Below, piece by piece: positions 52,918-63,400 of a stretch of DNA of 64,000 nt. Source of the DNA: JAPLDP01 sp964628285 (GTDB lineage: Bacteria > Bacteroidota > Bacteroidia > Bacteroidales > JAGONC01); NCBI GenBank assembly GCA_964628285.1, contig CAZVNP010000003.1, positions 1 to 64,000 of the forward strand, read 5' to 3'. The position numbers and the translations under genes were made by a program. Below the pieces are notes generated by a model, which saw nothing but the letters and a program-made list of their open reading frames with translations, was not told where the DNA came from and did no database searches. Positions within the stretch are counted from its first letter, which is position 1. Each line of letters starts with the position of its first letter.

Positions 52918-55900
52918 TTATTCCTTGTAAGAAGGCAGCTCGATAATAAATGTTGTTCCCACACCTTCCTCCGATTCAAAGCGGATCCGGCCGCCTGAGT
53001 TTTCAATGATATTTTTGACAATCGCCAGGCCAAGACCCATCCCTCCTGATTTTGTAGTGAAACTGGGTGTAAATATCTTGCTGATCTGATCCCTCGCTAT
53101 TCCGGCTCCGTTATCTTTTACATAAATTATAAAGTTATTATCCTTCATTGAGGCCACGATTTCAATTTTTCCCTTTTCAGGATCCTTAATGGCTTGAACC
53201 GAATTCTTGATTAAATTGTTAAAGACCCTCAGGAGTTGTTTTCTGTCGGCATAAACAAAACTTCTATTCTTAATGGATTCATCGGTGCGGAAGTCTATCG
53301 GCAAAATATCCTTATACAACTCTATCGCATCGTTGATGATGGAAGTCAGTTCAACCTTTTCAAAGTCCGTTTGAGGCATTTTGGCAAAATCGGAAAATTC
53401 AGTAGCTATGGCCGATAAATTATCGATTTGTTGAATAAGGGTCTGTGAAAAACGTTTAAGTCGCTGATCCCAGTCAGAGGCCTTTTCATCCCATGCTTTC
53501 TGCAGATATTGAATATTAAGTTTCATGGGAGTCAAAGGATTCTTGATCTCATGAGCAACCTGTTTGGCCATTTCACGCCAGGCACTTTCACGCTCCGACC
53601 TGGCCAGTAATTCAGCACTCGCTGCCAGCTCATCAATCATCCGGTTATATTCTTCAACCAACTGACCGATTTCATCCTTTCTGCCCCACTGGATTTTCTC
53701 ATTCCCTTTGCCTAAACTGAGCCGGCCAATCTTTTCCCTTATCACTTTCAAGGGCAACGTCATGTAATTGGAAATAAATAAGGCCGTGAAGATGGCTATC
53801 ATAGCCAATATGATGTAAATATTTGTATAAGCGATTAAAAATCTTGAAACTTCCTGTTTGAGTTCACTCTGCCTGGCAAAATATGGCAAATTCAAGTAGG
53901 CGATCAATTTATTTTGATTGTTACGGAATGGCATATAGGCAGATAAAAAATTATACCTGCCAATGTATTCGTTGTGAATATAGGAAGTCTTCTGATCCAC
54001 AGCCAGGATCTCAAAAGCTTGTGAATTCATTCTGCCGGAGAGAAGACCTTCCTTGAAAATCTCGGGACGTGAGGATGCCAGCAACCTTCCTTCCGGATCG
54101 TATAAATTGATATCGGAAAAATAAATAACTGAAAATTTTGACAGCAGCGAAGCAAGATAATCATTAGCATCATTGTCCAGTGAAGACTCACCCGAAAGCT
54201 TATGTTCCAGCTCAATGAGCACGGAATGGGTTTTCTCACTCAGGATATCACGGTTCTTTTTTTCATTAAGGTTGATGATATATAGCAACGAGGTGACACC
54301 AAAAAGAATGAATGATGCGATGATCAGTGACATAATCGCTGTCTGAAGGCTGGTCTTGAAGGTGAATTTACTCCTGTCAGACCTCGCTCTGGGATTTATA
54401 AAGAAAAGAAAAACAACTATATAGATCCCGAAAAACACCAACAGATAGGAGAATGGTGCAATAATATCCAGAAACATAGGATTCTCAATGCTGACGATGA
54501 AAAGGGTGTCATTATTGACTTTATAAGCTAAATGATTATAACCGTTATCATTAAAAAATCCGAAACCGTTCTTTAATTGAATGGTTTTCGGAGCGACAAT
54601 GGAATATAAATATTTACCCACGCTCCGTATTAACTCCCCATTCTTATAAATGGCAAATGAGTAATTCGACAGGTCGGTGAAAATATAAGCCTTCTTATCC
54701 ATTAATAACTCCGGATAACCCAGCGCCTTTGGAACATATTTGGAATTCAGCTCTACGTAAATGTCAACCGGGAAGGTCGGATTCTTTCGGTTTAGCCCCA
54801 TGGTAATCACGCCCAGGTAATTGATGTCATTTGATCCTTCGTTAAGATAATAAAGATCTGGGTTGTCGGTTTTTTCACCATACATGGTGATCAGATGGTC
54901 AAAATAGTCATGACAGCCGACAATGATATTATCAGGCTGGATCTGCAGATTTCGTCCTTTGTTGCAAAGAGTGACCTGGATATTATAACCCGGCCTGTAA
55001 TCCTTGAAATAGGTCTGAACGATATAATCCGTTACCTTATCCTCCAGAGCCGGATCCATCAGGGCAGGAACAAGATCGTTCAATAATGCTGAATCGGCCA
55101 TAATGGATCGATGAATGTTCGTAAACTGATATTCCGCCATTTTATCCCGGTTGATCGATAATTTTATAGCCATCAGTTCACGTTGCTCCCGTTCCTTGTT
55201 ATCATTCAGCCTGTGAAGAAAATAGGTCATGATAGCTGAAAACAGAAATAAAAAGAAAATGATGCTGTAAAACGACCGGATAGGAATCTTCCTCTTATAA
55301 TGAAACCTGAATGACATGAACACGATGAGAAGAAAGATCATAAAAGCAACGTCGCAATGCCGAGTGATGAGATAACAGATAAGACCATATGCTAATAACG
55401 CAGTAAGCATCAGAAAGCTGAAGACAGCTATTTTTTCTGTATAGAGGTGGATGAACTCGGTCAGCCTGTATGCAATCATCAGATAAGCCAGGAGAAGTGT
55501 GGCAATAACCATCAATCCAAGGAAGCTCCATAATGAGAAGCTTAGTATATTATTGAGATTTAATGAGAAGCTTGAATCAAGAACCAATCCTTTGCATACG
55601 ATCATGACAATTTGAAATAACAGGCTAATGGCCAGGAATAATGCGAAGGATATGATATAACGAATAAATTTTCCAGTCTTGCGTTTGATGGCACCAATTC
55701 TTAAAAAAGCATAAATAAAATATGCAATGATCAGAAAAATAAATGCATTGACGATCAAATCACCAAATGAGGGTAACAACACCGATGAACCATAATATTG
55801 GGGACTGAAGAGTTCGGAATGATATAACGACCGTGGTAATCTGAAATAAAAAAGCAGAGCCCTCAGAATGACTACATCAGCTATGAATAACACCATCAGC

Positions 55901-56625
55901 AAAACCCGAGAACGAATGATGCTCTCTATTTTCAGATATAATTGAAAAAGAAGTACAATAAAAAACAATAAGGAGGCCAGATAGAAAATAAAGAGCAGAA
56001 AAACCTGGTCATTGTTTAAAGGCATCGTATCATTCAACCCAAGTGAGAACAGAAAAGCACCGTCACTTGAATAAATATTGTATACCCCCTTCTTATCAGC
56101 TATCTGAACATCATTGCCTATCCTGAAATTCCGCTGAAATCCGTTGACAAGGTAGTCGTTCTGGTAAGGATAGTTAGCCTTGATCAAGAGAAATCCCAGC
56201 ACAGTGACCTGCTTCGTTTTATGAATCATCAGTTCATAATAGCCATGCCCCATTTCGATAAAATGGAGACCGGATGCGACCACCGTATTGATTGAATCAA
56301 TAGTGACTGCATTCCTTGTCCAATATCTAAGCGTGTCGTTTTCAAATAATAAAATAACAAAGCCCTGTTTCCGGCAGATCTTTCTCAGATTTGTTTTTTG
56401 ACCGTATATGGTATTATCTCCATTTATATATTCTGTAGATAATTTGGTGATCAAATTATTTAATGCGACTTCTTTTTTTAAAAGGGTCTTTTTAAAATCA
56501 TTATAAACAATGGAAGGCCGGTTTCTCTCAACAAAATATAAATTGAGCCCTACGGCTGCCAGTAAAAAAAACAGGGTATAAAAAAGTATGAGATGAGTTT
56601 TGGATTTTATGTTATTGAAAATCAT
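52918..56625 (-). CDS. very large membrane sensor histidine kinase
   Basis: A 1235-residue sensor. The N-terminal half has about ten hydrophobic segments (residues about 10-30, 205-240, 250-470) and extracytoplasmic stretches (about 485-745 and 800-930). HAMP (about 960-1010) is followed by a HisKA domain with phospho-acceptor His in QVAHEIKNPLTPMK (about 1025) and a C-terminal HATPase_c with NLIKNSVQAI, VKDNGAGIARDQISKIF and GMGLGLAIVKNIIE. HEIKNPL is the group that includes NtrB/NtrY-like kinases. No response regulator is adjacent, so it is an orphan. The downstream gene order (flippase, dut, TPR, DUF4292, EnvC) suggests envelope or wall stress as the signal (inference). Confidence 0.88.
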   Translation of the reverse strand: MIFNNIKSKTHLILFYTLFFLLAAVGLNLYFVERNRPSIVYNDFKKTLLKKEVALNNLITKLSTEYINGDNTIYGQKTNLRKICRKQGFVILLFENDTLRYWTRNAVTIDSINTVVASGLHFIEMGHGYYELMIHKTKQVTVLGFLLIKANYPYQNDYLVNGFQRNFRIGNDVQIADKKGVYNIYSSDGAFLFSLGLNDTMPLNNDQVFLLFIFYLASLLFFIVLLFQLYLKIESIIRSRVLLMVLFIADVVILRALLFYFRLPRSLYHSELFSPQYYGSSVLLPSFGDLIVNAFIFLIIAYFIYAFLRIGAIKRKTGKFIRYIISFALFLAISLLFQIVMIVCKGLVLDSSFSLNLNNILSFSLWSFLGLMVIATLLLAYLMIAYRLTEFIHLYTEKIAVFSFLMLTALLAYGLICYLITRHCDVAFMIFLLIVFMSFRFHYKRKIPIRSFYSIIFFLFLFSAIMTYFLHRLNDNKEREQRELMAIKLSINRDKMAEYQFTNIHRSIMADSALLNDLVPALMDPALEDKVTDYIVQTYFKDYRPGYNIQVTLCNKGRNLQIQPDNIIVGCHDYFDHLITMYGEKTDNPDLYYLNEGSNDINYLGVITMGLNRKNPTFPVDIYVELNSKYVPKALGYPELLMDKKAYIFTDLSNYSFAIYKNGELIRSVGKYLYSIVAPKTIQLKNGFGFFNDNGYNHLAYKVNNDTLFIVSIENPMFLDIIAPFSYLLVFFGIYIVVFLFFINPRARSDRSKFTFKTSLQTAIMSLIIASFILFGVTSLLYIINLNEKKNRDILSEKTHSVLIELEHKLSGESSLDNDANDYLASLLSKFSVIYFSDINLYDPEGRLLASSRPEIFKEGLLSGRMNSQAFEILAVDQKTSYIHNEYIGRYNFLSAYMPFRNNQNKLIAYLNLPYFARQSELKQEVSRFLIAYTNIYIILAMIAIFTALFISNYMTLPLKVIREKIGRLSLGKGNEKIQWGRKDEIGQLVEEYNRMIDELAASAELLARSERESAWREMAKQVAHEIKNPLTPMKLNIQYLQKAWDEKASDWDQRLKRFSQTLIQQIDNLSAIATEFSDFAKMPQTDFEKVELTSIINDAIELYKDILPIDFRTDESIKNRSFVYADRKQLLRVFNNLIKNSVQAIKDPEKGKIEIVASMKDNNFIIYVKDNGAGIARDQISKIFTPSFTTKSGGMGLGLAIVKNIIENSGGRIRFESEEGVGTTFIIELPSYKE

Positions 56626-56690
56626 TTATTTAATCGGCATTTAATTGAAACCGGTGCTGCCGGGGTGTCAGTTGAATCAGGTATTTAAAA

Positions 56691-57581
56691 TTACTTATTA
56701 TTTTTTTTCACAATGTATATCAGACTGGAATATTCACGGTCACCAAACCAGGCATGCACATTTGATTGCGCTCCATGCAACAAACCTTTGAGGAAACTTG
56801 ATTCTCCGGTTTTGTATTTTTCGCTCAAAATACATATATAGTACGTATCCAGACACATGGGTAAGACCGTATGGACGGTAAAACCATTTTGATTTAAGAG
56901 CCAGTTCATTGTTTTTCGGGTAAAATGATAAAGATGCCGTGGGACATCATAAGCAGCCCAAAAGGCTCCGTAAGATTTGGCATCAAAACTATTGACATTT
57001 GGAACGGCAATGATAAGATATCCATCATCTTTCAATATTCTGTTGATTTGCTGAAGTCGGGTGTCTAAGTCTTTGACATGTTCCAGAACATGCCATAAAG
57101 TGACGACATCAAAAGAAGCCGTATTAAATTGCGCTATAGCAAATTTGTCTTTGACATCAAGGCCATAAGATGACAAGGCGAAAGCTCTTGCCCTGTCATT
57201 CGGTTCAATTCCGGCTGTTTCCCATTGATGTAACTTGAAATAATTTAACAGTTCACCTGTACCACAACCAATATCCAGGATGCTTCGACCGGTCTTCAGC
57301 CGGGCGATCAGGTTGAATTTCCATACCAACCGATACGAACGGGCAAAGAGATAAATTTTATTAATTAAACCCTTTTTTATTCCTGAATGTGAAATGTAGT
57401 TTTCAGATATGTAATAATCTGACAGGTGGTTTTCAGCAGGTCTTGGGTTTGTGAAGAGGAAGCCGCAATGCTGACATTGATCAATTTTAAACTGTTCATG
57501 GCTCAAAAAATGATCCTCCACCGGAAGAAACACCTCAAAGTGGTCATATTTACATAACGGACAGAATGTCAGCTCTTCCAT
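56691..57581 (-). CDS. class I SAM-dependent methyltransferase with zinc-ribbon N-terminus
   Basis: A 296-residue protein. The first 50 residues carry C-x2-C and C-x2-C pairs (FCPLCKYDH, QCQHCGFLFTNP), a zinc-ribbon-like module. The Rossmann-type methyltransferase domain (about 90-215) has the SAM motif ILDIGCGTGELL (Asp then GCGTG) and VVTLWHVLEHVKDL. This layout (Methyltransf_23) is common among bacterial small-molecule or sugar methylases. The substrate is unknown. A parS-like palindrome lies in the 26-bp gap between its start and the mnmG stop. Confidence 0.85.
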   Translation of the reverse strand: MEELTFCPLCKYDHFEVFLPVEDHFLSHEQFKIDQCQHCGFLFTNPRPAENHLSDYYISENYISHSGIKKGLINKIYLFARSYRLVWKFNLIARLKTGRSILDIGCGTGELLNYFKLHQWETAGIEPNDRARAFALSSYGLDVKDKFAIAQFNTASFDVVTLWHVLEHVKDLDTRLQQINRILKDDGYLIIAVPNVNSFDAKSYGAFWAAYDVPRHLYHFTRKTMNWLLNQNGFTVHTVLPMCLDTYYICILSEKYKTGESSFLKGLLHGAQSNVHAWFGDREYSSLIYIVKKNNK

Positions 57582-57587
57582 AACGGC

Positions 57588-57603
57588 TGTTTCACGTGAA
57601 ACC
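57588..57603. promoter_or_regulatory. parS-like ParB-binding site 1
   Basis: TGTTTCACGTGAAACC matches 15 of 16 positions of the universal parS consensus TGTTNCACGTGAAACA, with the full palindromic core GTTTCACGTGAAAC. It occupies almost the entire 26-bp gap between the methyltransferase and mnmG genes. Confidence 0.8.
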
Positions 57604-57607
57604 CAAA

Positions 57608-59479
57608 TTACCTGCCAATATTTACAAGCAGTACGGAGATATCGGCAGGTGACACACCACTGATCCTGGAAGCTTGACCGATGGTTGACGGCCGTATTCT
57701 TGCCAGTTTTTCCCGTGCCTCATACGACAGTGATGTTAATGATGAATAATCGAAATCCTCTTTCAGTGGAAGTTTTTCAAAGGAGGCCATTTTCTCAGCC
57801 ATATCACTTTCCTTGCTGATGTACCCTTCATATTTGATCATTATTTCAGCTTCCTGAACAGATTCTTTATCATCGACACATATGTCATGAATAAATTTCG
57901 CCAGATCGTCGAGGTGCCGTGACAGCTCCGAAATAGTAATTTGCGGACGCAATATAAGGGTTTCCAATTTTTGTTTTTGCCTGATCGCCATTGAATCCGT
58001 CAATGCCAGGTAAGGATTTATTATTTGGGGATCCGCCCCATGTTCTTTCAGATATCGGATCAACAGATTAATCCTTTCTTCCTTTTCACGGACACGATCC
58101 ATTCGGTCCTGACCGGCCAATCCGATGGCATGTGACATGGGTGTCAACCGCAAGTCGGCATTATCCTGCCGTAAAAGTATCCTGTATTCAGCTCTCGAAG
58201 TAAACATCCTGTAAGGTTCATCAATGCCCTTTGTAACCAGATCATCGATCAGAACTCCTATATAGGCTTCGGATCGTTTAAGCACAAATGACGGCAGATG
58301 ATGGATATTCCTGTGGGCATTGATCCCGGCCATGATCCCCTGAGCAGCAGCCTCCTCATAACCTGTCGTACCATTAATCTGTCCCGCGAAGAAAAGGTTG
58401 CCGATCAGCTTGGTTTCGAGGGTATTCTTAAGCTGAACGGGTGGGAAATAATCGTATTCAATGGCATATCCGGGTCTGAAAATTCTGACGTGTTCCATTC
58501 CGGATATCATTTTTAATGCTTTATATTGGACATCCTCAGGTAATGAGGATGAAAATCCGTTTAAATACATTTCAAATGTGTCCCATCCTTCCGGTTCAAG
58601 AAAAAGCTGATGACGGTTCCTGCCGGAGAAACGTTCAATTTTATCTTCAATTGAAGGACAATATCTTGGACCATGGCCCTTTATTCTGCCGACAAATAAA
58701 GGTGATTTATCAAAACCTGTACGCAGGATCTCATGCACCCGTTCGTTTGTATAGGCAATATAACAACTCTTCTGGTGGGTGAGCAAGGGCGTTGAAGTAA
58801 AGGAGAATTTCCCCGGCTCGTCATCACCTTTTTGTTCTTCAAGCTTTGAGAAATCAACACTTCGGCTATCAATTCTGACAGGCGTTCCTGTCTTTAAGCG
58901 GTCGGAAAGGAATCCCAGCCTGAGGAGATTTCCTGTCAGCCCTACAGCTGCATTCTCACCAATCCGTCCACCACTAAAATGGACATCACCAATATGGATA
59001 ATGCCATTCAAGAATGTGCCATTTGTGAGGATGACCGCCTTTGCTTTAAATTTTAATCCCAGCTTTGTGACCACTCCCGTTACTCTGTCGTTGCGGCATA
59101 AGATTCCAATGACCATATCCTCCCTGAAATCCAGATTTGGTATTTGTTCCAGTGCTAAACGCCATGTTCTTGAAAAACGCCAGCGGTCATTTTGAGAGCG
59201 GGGACTCCACATGGCAGGACCTTTTGACTTGTTTAACATTCTGAACTGCAACATGGTTTTATCGGAAATGATGCCGGAATACCCGCCGAGGGCATCGATC
59301 TCACGAGTGATCTGTCCTTTTGCTATACCACCCATGGCTGGATTGCATGACATCTGTGCCATGGTATTCATGTTCATGGTAATCAACATCACCGATGAAC
59401 CGAGATTGGCTGCAGCGGCAGCTGCTTCACAACCAGCATGACCCGCACCCACGACAATGATGTCATATTCCTTTTGCAT
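57608..59479 (-). CDS. mnmG: tRNA uridine-5-carboxymethylaminomethyl modification enzyme MnmG (GidA)
   Basis: A 623-residue FAD enzyme. With MnmE it builds the cmnm5 (or nm5) group at U34 of tRNA. The N-terminal dinucleotide site IVVGAGHAGCEAAAAAANLG (about 8-27), SCNPAMGGIAKGQI with its conserved Cys, GTFLNG, TGTPVRID, PRYCPSIEDKI and EPEGWD are family hallmarks. FAGQINGTTGYEEAAAQG completes the FAD domain, and the C-terminal helical region runs about 440-623. The family length is about 620-630, so it is complete. It is flanked by parS-like sites at both ends, and gidA is classically near replication origins. Confidence 0.97.
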   Translation of the reverse strand: MQKEYDIIVVGAGHAGCEAAAAAANLGSSVMLITMNMNTMAQMSCNPAMGGIAKGQITREIDALGGYSGIISDKTMLQFRMLNKSKGPAMWSPRSQNDRWRFSRTWRLALEQIPNLDFREDMVIGILCRNDRVTGVVTKLGLKFKAKAVILTNGTFLNGIIHIGDVHFSGGRIGENAAVGLTGNLLRLGFLSDRLKTGTPVRIDSRSVDFSKLEEQKGDDEPGKFSFTSTPLLTHQKSCYIAYTNERVHEILRTGFDKSPLFVGRIKGHGPRYCPSIEDKIERFSGRNRHQLFLEPEGWDTFEMYLNGFSSSLPEDVQYKALKMISGMEHVRIFRPGYAIEYDYFPPVQLKNTLETKLIGNLFFAGQINGTTGYEEAAAQGIMAGINAHRNIHHLPSFVLKRSEAYIGVLIDDLVTKGIDEPYRMFTSRAEYRILLRQDNADLRLTPMSHAIGLAGQDRMDRVREKEERINLLIRYLKEHGADPQIINPYLALTDSMAIRQKQKLETLILRPQITISELSRHLDDLAKFIHDICVDDKESVQEAEIMIKYEGYISKESDMAEKMASFEKLPLKEDFDYSSLTSLSYEAREKLARIRPSTIGQASRISGVSPADISVLLVNIGR

Positions 59480-59488
59480 GGGAAACGC

Positions 59489-59504
59489 CGTTTCACGTGG
59501 AACA
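59489..59504. promoter_or_regulatory. parS-like ParB-binding site 2
   Basis: Read on the minus strand the site is TGTTCCACGTGAAACG, a 15 of 16 match to TGTTNCACGTGAAACA. It lies in the 32-bp gap between the mnmG start and the ybeY stop. Confidence 0.75.
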
Positions 59505-59511
59505 CTGGTAT

Positions 59512-59949
59512 CTATAAGTTCAGGGGACGCAAAGTTAAATATTTATCCTCGACCCGGTGGATGTTTTTTTTCTGCTCTATACTCTTGTCAACATATCCTA
59601 ACAAATGTAAAACCCCATGAATCATCACCCGGTGTATCTCATCTTTCAGACTGACACGATACTTCCGTGCATTCTCTTTTATCCTTTCAAGGCTCAGATA
59701 GATATCACCGGAAATGATCCCTTCACTGTCGGAATAATCAAAGGTAATCACATCAGTCAATGCCTGACGGTGTAAATAAGATCGGTTGAATAATTGCAAA
59801 TAGCTGTCGGAACAAAAAATGAAATTCAGGTAACCGGTTTTCTTTCCCTCCTGATTAACGATTTCGGTGATCCATTGTCGAATGGCCTGTTTCTTTCTGA
59901 GGGTATAAGTTATATCTTCGCTGAAGAATTGTATGTTATCATACCCCAT
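59512..59949 (-). CDS. ybeY: rRNA maturation endoribonuclease YbeY
   Basis: A 145-residue metal-dependent endonuclease involved in 16S rRNA 3'-end processing and ribosome quality control. Family signatures: LNFIFCSDSYLQLFNRSYL (40-59), LTDVITFDY, GDIYLSLE and HGVLHLLGY. The zinc triad of the HGxLHLxGYxH motif is H111 and H115, but position 121, where most bacteria have the third His, is Asp (VDKS). The same change is, as I recall, usual in Bacteroidetes. It is 21 bp downstream of the RsbW-like gene. Confidence 0.93.
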   Translation of the reverse strand: MGYDNIQFFSEDITYTLRKKQAIRQWITEIVNQEGKKTGYLNFIFCSDSYLQLFNRSYLHRQALTDVITFDYSDSEGIISGDIYLSLERIKENARKYRVSLKDEIHRVMIHGVLHLLGYVDKSIEQKKNIHRVEDKYLTLRPLNL

Positions 59950-59969
59950 TAACTAAATATGAAGATATT

Positions 59970-60464
59970 TCAATGTTTCTCGAGTTTCCTTGTTATCTTG
60001 GATTGATAGGACTCCATCTTTTTAATCCTTTCATCGATCATTTTTTTGCTTATTCCCGAGATCCTGAATATCATCGTGATCTCATTACCACTGTCGTTGA
60101 ATGTCACCTCATCTGTCATTAACTTGATAATAAACAATCCTCTGCCAATGCCCCCCGATATATCAATCAATGGATCAGTCGGGTCAGGTACCATTGAATA
60201 ATCAAATCCAGTACCTTCATCATTTACTTTAAATTCCAATTGACCGGGTTTGATTGCCAGATTCAACTTAACAATTTTATCTTTATTATTCCGGTTTCCA
60301 TGTGTTATTGCATTATCGACAGCCTCCAAAACGGCCAGACTGATATTACCAAAATAATGACCGGTTAAATTATATCGATCACATATCTCTTCAATGAATC
60401 TTTCTACCTGGTTTATATTTTCAGTTGATGAGGGGATAGACAGGGCGAACTCTTCTGTTTTCAT
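59970..60464 (-). CDS. RsbW/SpoIIAB-like ATP-binding protein (GHKL serine kinase)
   Basis: A 164-residue protein with the GHKL ATPase fold. The N-box AVLEAVDNAITHGN (about 45-58), G1 box NDEGTGFDYS, and G2-like GGIGRGLFIIKLMTDEV are clear. Such proteins are anti-sigma factors or switch kinases. No sigma-factor gene, anti-anti-sigma (STAS) or PP2C phosphatase gene is beside it, so its partner is unknown. A C-terminal helical tail (about 135-164, GISKKMIDERIKKMESY) is an addition to the core. It is 6 bp downstream of the DUF4175 gene, so the two are probably co-translated. Confidence 0.87.
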   Translation of the reverse strand: MKTEEFALSIPSSTENINQVERFIEEICDRYNLTGHYFGNISLAVLEAVDNAITHGNRNNKDKIVKLNLAIKPGQLEFKVNDEGTGFDYSMVPDPTDPLIDISGGIGRGLFIIKLMTDEVTFNDSGNEITMIFRISGISKKMIDERIKKMESYQSKITRKLEKH

Positions 60465-60470
60465 TCTTAA

Positions 60471-63400
60471 CTATTGAAGCTCAAAGTTAAATAAATAATC
60501 ATTAACTTTTTTCTTATAAAATGGATTTAAGGAAGGTGGAATCGTTTTTAATAATTCAACCTGCTGTGATTTCATTCCTTTATACTTAAAAAAGTCATCA
60601 GGGTTACTGATTTTTTGATCTTTTGCTTCTTTTGACTCTCTTTTTTCTTCTTGGTCTCTCATGAGCTCAGCTTTTTCAGATTGTAACAGCCTGGTCAGTA
60701 TCTGTTGCTGGCGCATAAGTGTTTGATTGGTAATGATTTTATTCACGAGTTCTGTTTCTGTTCTATCCATGTCTTTAAGTGATTGATTCATTCCCCCATC
60801 GTCTTTTACGCCCTGTTCCTTTAATTCTTCCATATAACGTTGCATTTGGTTTCTGATGGCCTCCTGTTCGGCCGCCAGCCGGGCAAGCTGTTCACTCAGG
60901 GCACGTTCTCCTTCGGTACCCTTTCCTTTTAGTGATTCCATTCCGCTTTTCAGCTGTTCCAACTGTTTATTTAACTGTTCCTGTAACTGACGCATATTGC
61001 TTATCGATGGAGCCCCGATGCCTGGATTCGGACAGGTTGAGGAACCGCCCGACATCATCTGCGACATTTGCAGCTGCATATTTTGCAATGCTTCATCGAG
61101 TAACAAGGCCAGATTGTTGACCGATGTCATGGTGTATTGCTGATTGGTGGCTGCCGAAGCTATCCTCCTGTTATTCAGATCCTCTATTGTTTTCCCAATA
61201 CGGTCATTGATTTCCTCTATCTCCTTATTTACATAAGGTTCTATCATTATCTGCCGTTTGCTCAATGCTACCAATGAGTCCTCGATCATTGCCAGATCAT
61301 CCTTGATGTTCTTCTGCTCTTCGATGATCCTGATGTATTTTGGATCATTTCTTTTGACAACTTTTAACTCATTCATCAAGTCCTCCTGGTCAAACGATAC
61401 TTGAATTAAATTTTCCAGTATTTCCCTCAGGGCATGAATATCCTCTCCCAAGCCCTGTTGTTGCATGGAGGATAACATGTCTGCCAAACGGTTGCTCAGG
61501 TTCTTCATTTTTTGTGAGGCACTTTGCTGTGAACCTGAAGCTTTATTCATCCGGTTTTGATTGAGATGCTCGAGGCTGTTTTGCATCTCCTGCTCAATGT
61601 CTTTCTCCTGCGACTCTGTATTTATCAGATTGTTGGGCTCTTCGAGTTCGCTGTTTTTCTTGTCTATCTCATTCATATCCTGGCGGAAATCCTCAAAGTC
61701 CTTGTTCAGTCCTTCCTGATTCTTAATCAAATCTTCTTTTTCTTCCTTTTTTGCTTCACCGGTTTTTCGTGAGAGATCGTCCTGCTTTCTGGCGAGTTCA
61801 TGAAGTTTATCAATTGCCTCCGTTATTTTCTTCTCCACTTCCAGCCTCTTGAACAATTCAAGACTTCTGTCCAATTCCCGTTCAAGATCCTTATTGGTCC
61901 ACTTCATTTTCTGAAGCATGTTATTGACCTGGTCCTTGTCAATGCTATCCAGCATGTCTTGTAATTGTTTAATCTGCTCCTTCATATCATCCGATAAAAT
62001 CTTGTCGAATAACTCCTGCAACTGCCGCTGTTTATCGAGCAAGTCTTTGTCGATATCCTTATATTGTTGCTCCTTCAAATCTTTCACCGAATTCTCACGC
62101 TGCAAGTTTTCGATGTTCTTCCTGATCATTTCTTGTCTGTTGAGAAGGTCCTGAATTTGCTGCCTTTCCTGCCAGGTAATATTCTTCTTATCAAGTAGTT
62201 TTTGGTTTAATTCATCGATGCTGTTCTGCAATGATTTGATGTCCCTGACGGCTTGATCCATCGTCTCTTTAATCTGCTGATTGCTGTTATCAGTTGAGGT
62301 TTCAATTTCCTCCAACGATGGAACCCGGAACAGCATTTTGTGTGAACGGGACGACTTACTTCCGTTAATGGCATCATTATCCCAGACCTCAAAATAATAT
62401 TCAATCTGTTCATCAGGTTTAACATCCAATGATTGAATATCAAAATAATGGAAAAATTGCTGCTGGGAAAGATTTTTATTGATATCCATGATCTGTGATG
62501 CCGAATCTGACTGTTCTCCTTTGTCTGTATGCCGGGTTTTCTTATAATGAAACAACAATTTGTTGAATCCGTAATCGTCTTTTATCTCTCCCCTGAAATA
62601 CAAACGGTTATCGAAAACTGAATCCTTGAACTCTTCAACAAATATCACCGGATAGTTGTCGGGAATAACACTGACCGTGTAAAATAATGAGTCCTGACTA
62701 TACAGATAGCGGTTAACCGGATTAATTGAATAAACAAAACTCCTGTTAAAAATATCCGAATATCCGAACATATTTGACCGTGCATGCTTAGTATTTACGG
62801 TTGAATCATTTATTCTTAACAGCAATGAATCGGTGTCACGGGTGTAAAACCGCCATGTCACCCTTGTCCCTTCCGGAATAATCAAATCCCCCATATTCTC
62901 AACAGTCTCGTCTTTTTTATTTACATATCCCGGGTAATCCAAATCAATCATAAAATTCAGCAGAACAGGTTTTGGCAATACCTTCAGCTCATACTCGGGT
63001 GATTTATAACGATCGGTAACGAGCATAAACCGTGTATTTTTCTGAACATTACGAAAGATATATGAAAACCGTCCGCCACTGCCTCCTGCCATATTGAATG
63101 TGTTGTTATCTATCACAATATTAACTTCGGCAGGTATTTCATCTCCCGTCGCTTCAACTTTCAAATTGTAATCATCCTGCTGAAATGCTTCAAGTTTATC
63201 ATTGGTGATCACCAATTTAAATGGCAACATCCTCTCATAATACTGATCATGGTGTATCAGCCGTAACGTCGGTTCTTTAATGAAGGTAGGAGCAGAAAAA
63301 AGTAATATAAGAGTAACCAGAAGTGGTGGCAGGGCATATTTAAGGTATTTTTTGTTATTAGAGATTTTTATGGCCGCAGTAAAAGGAACAGGTCGTAGGG

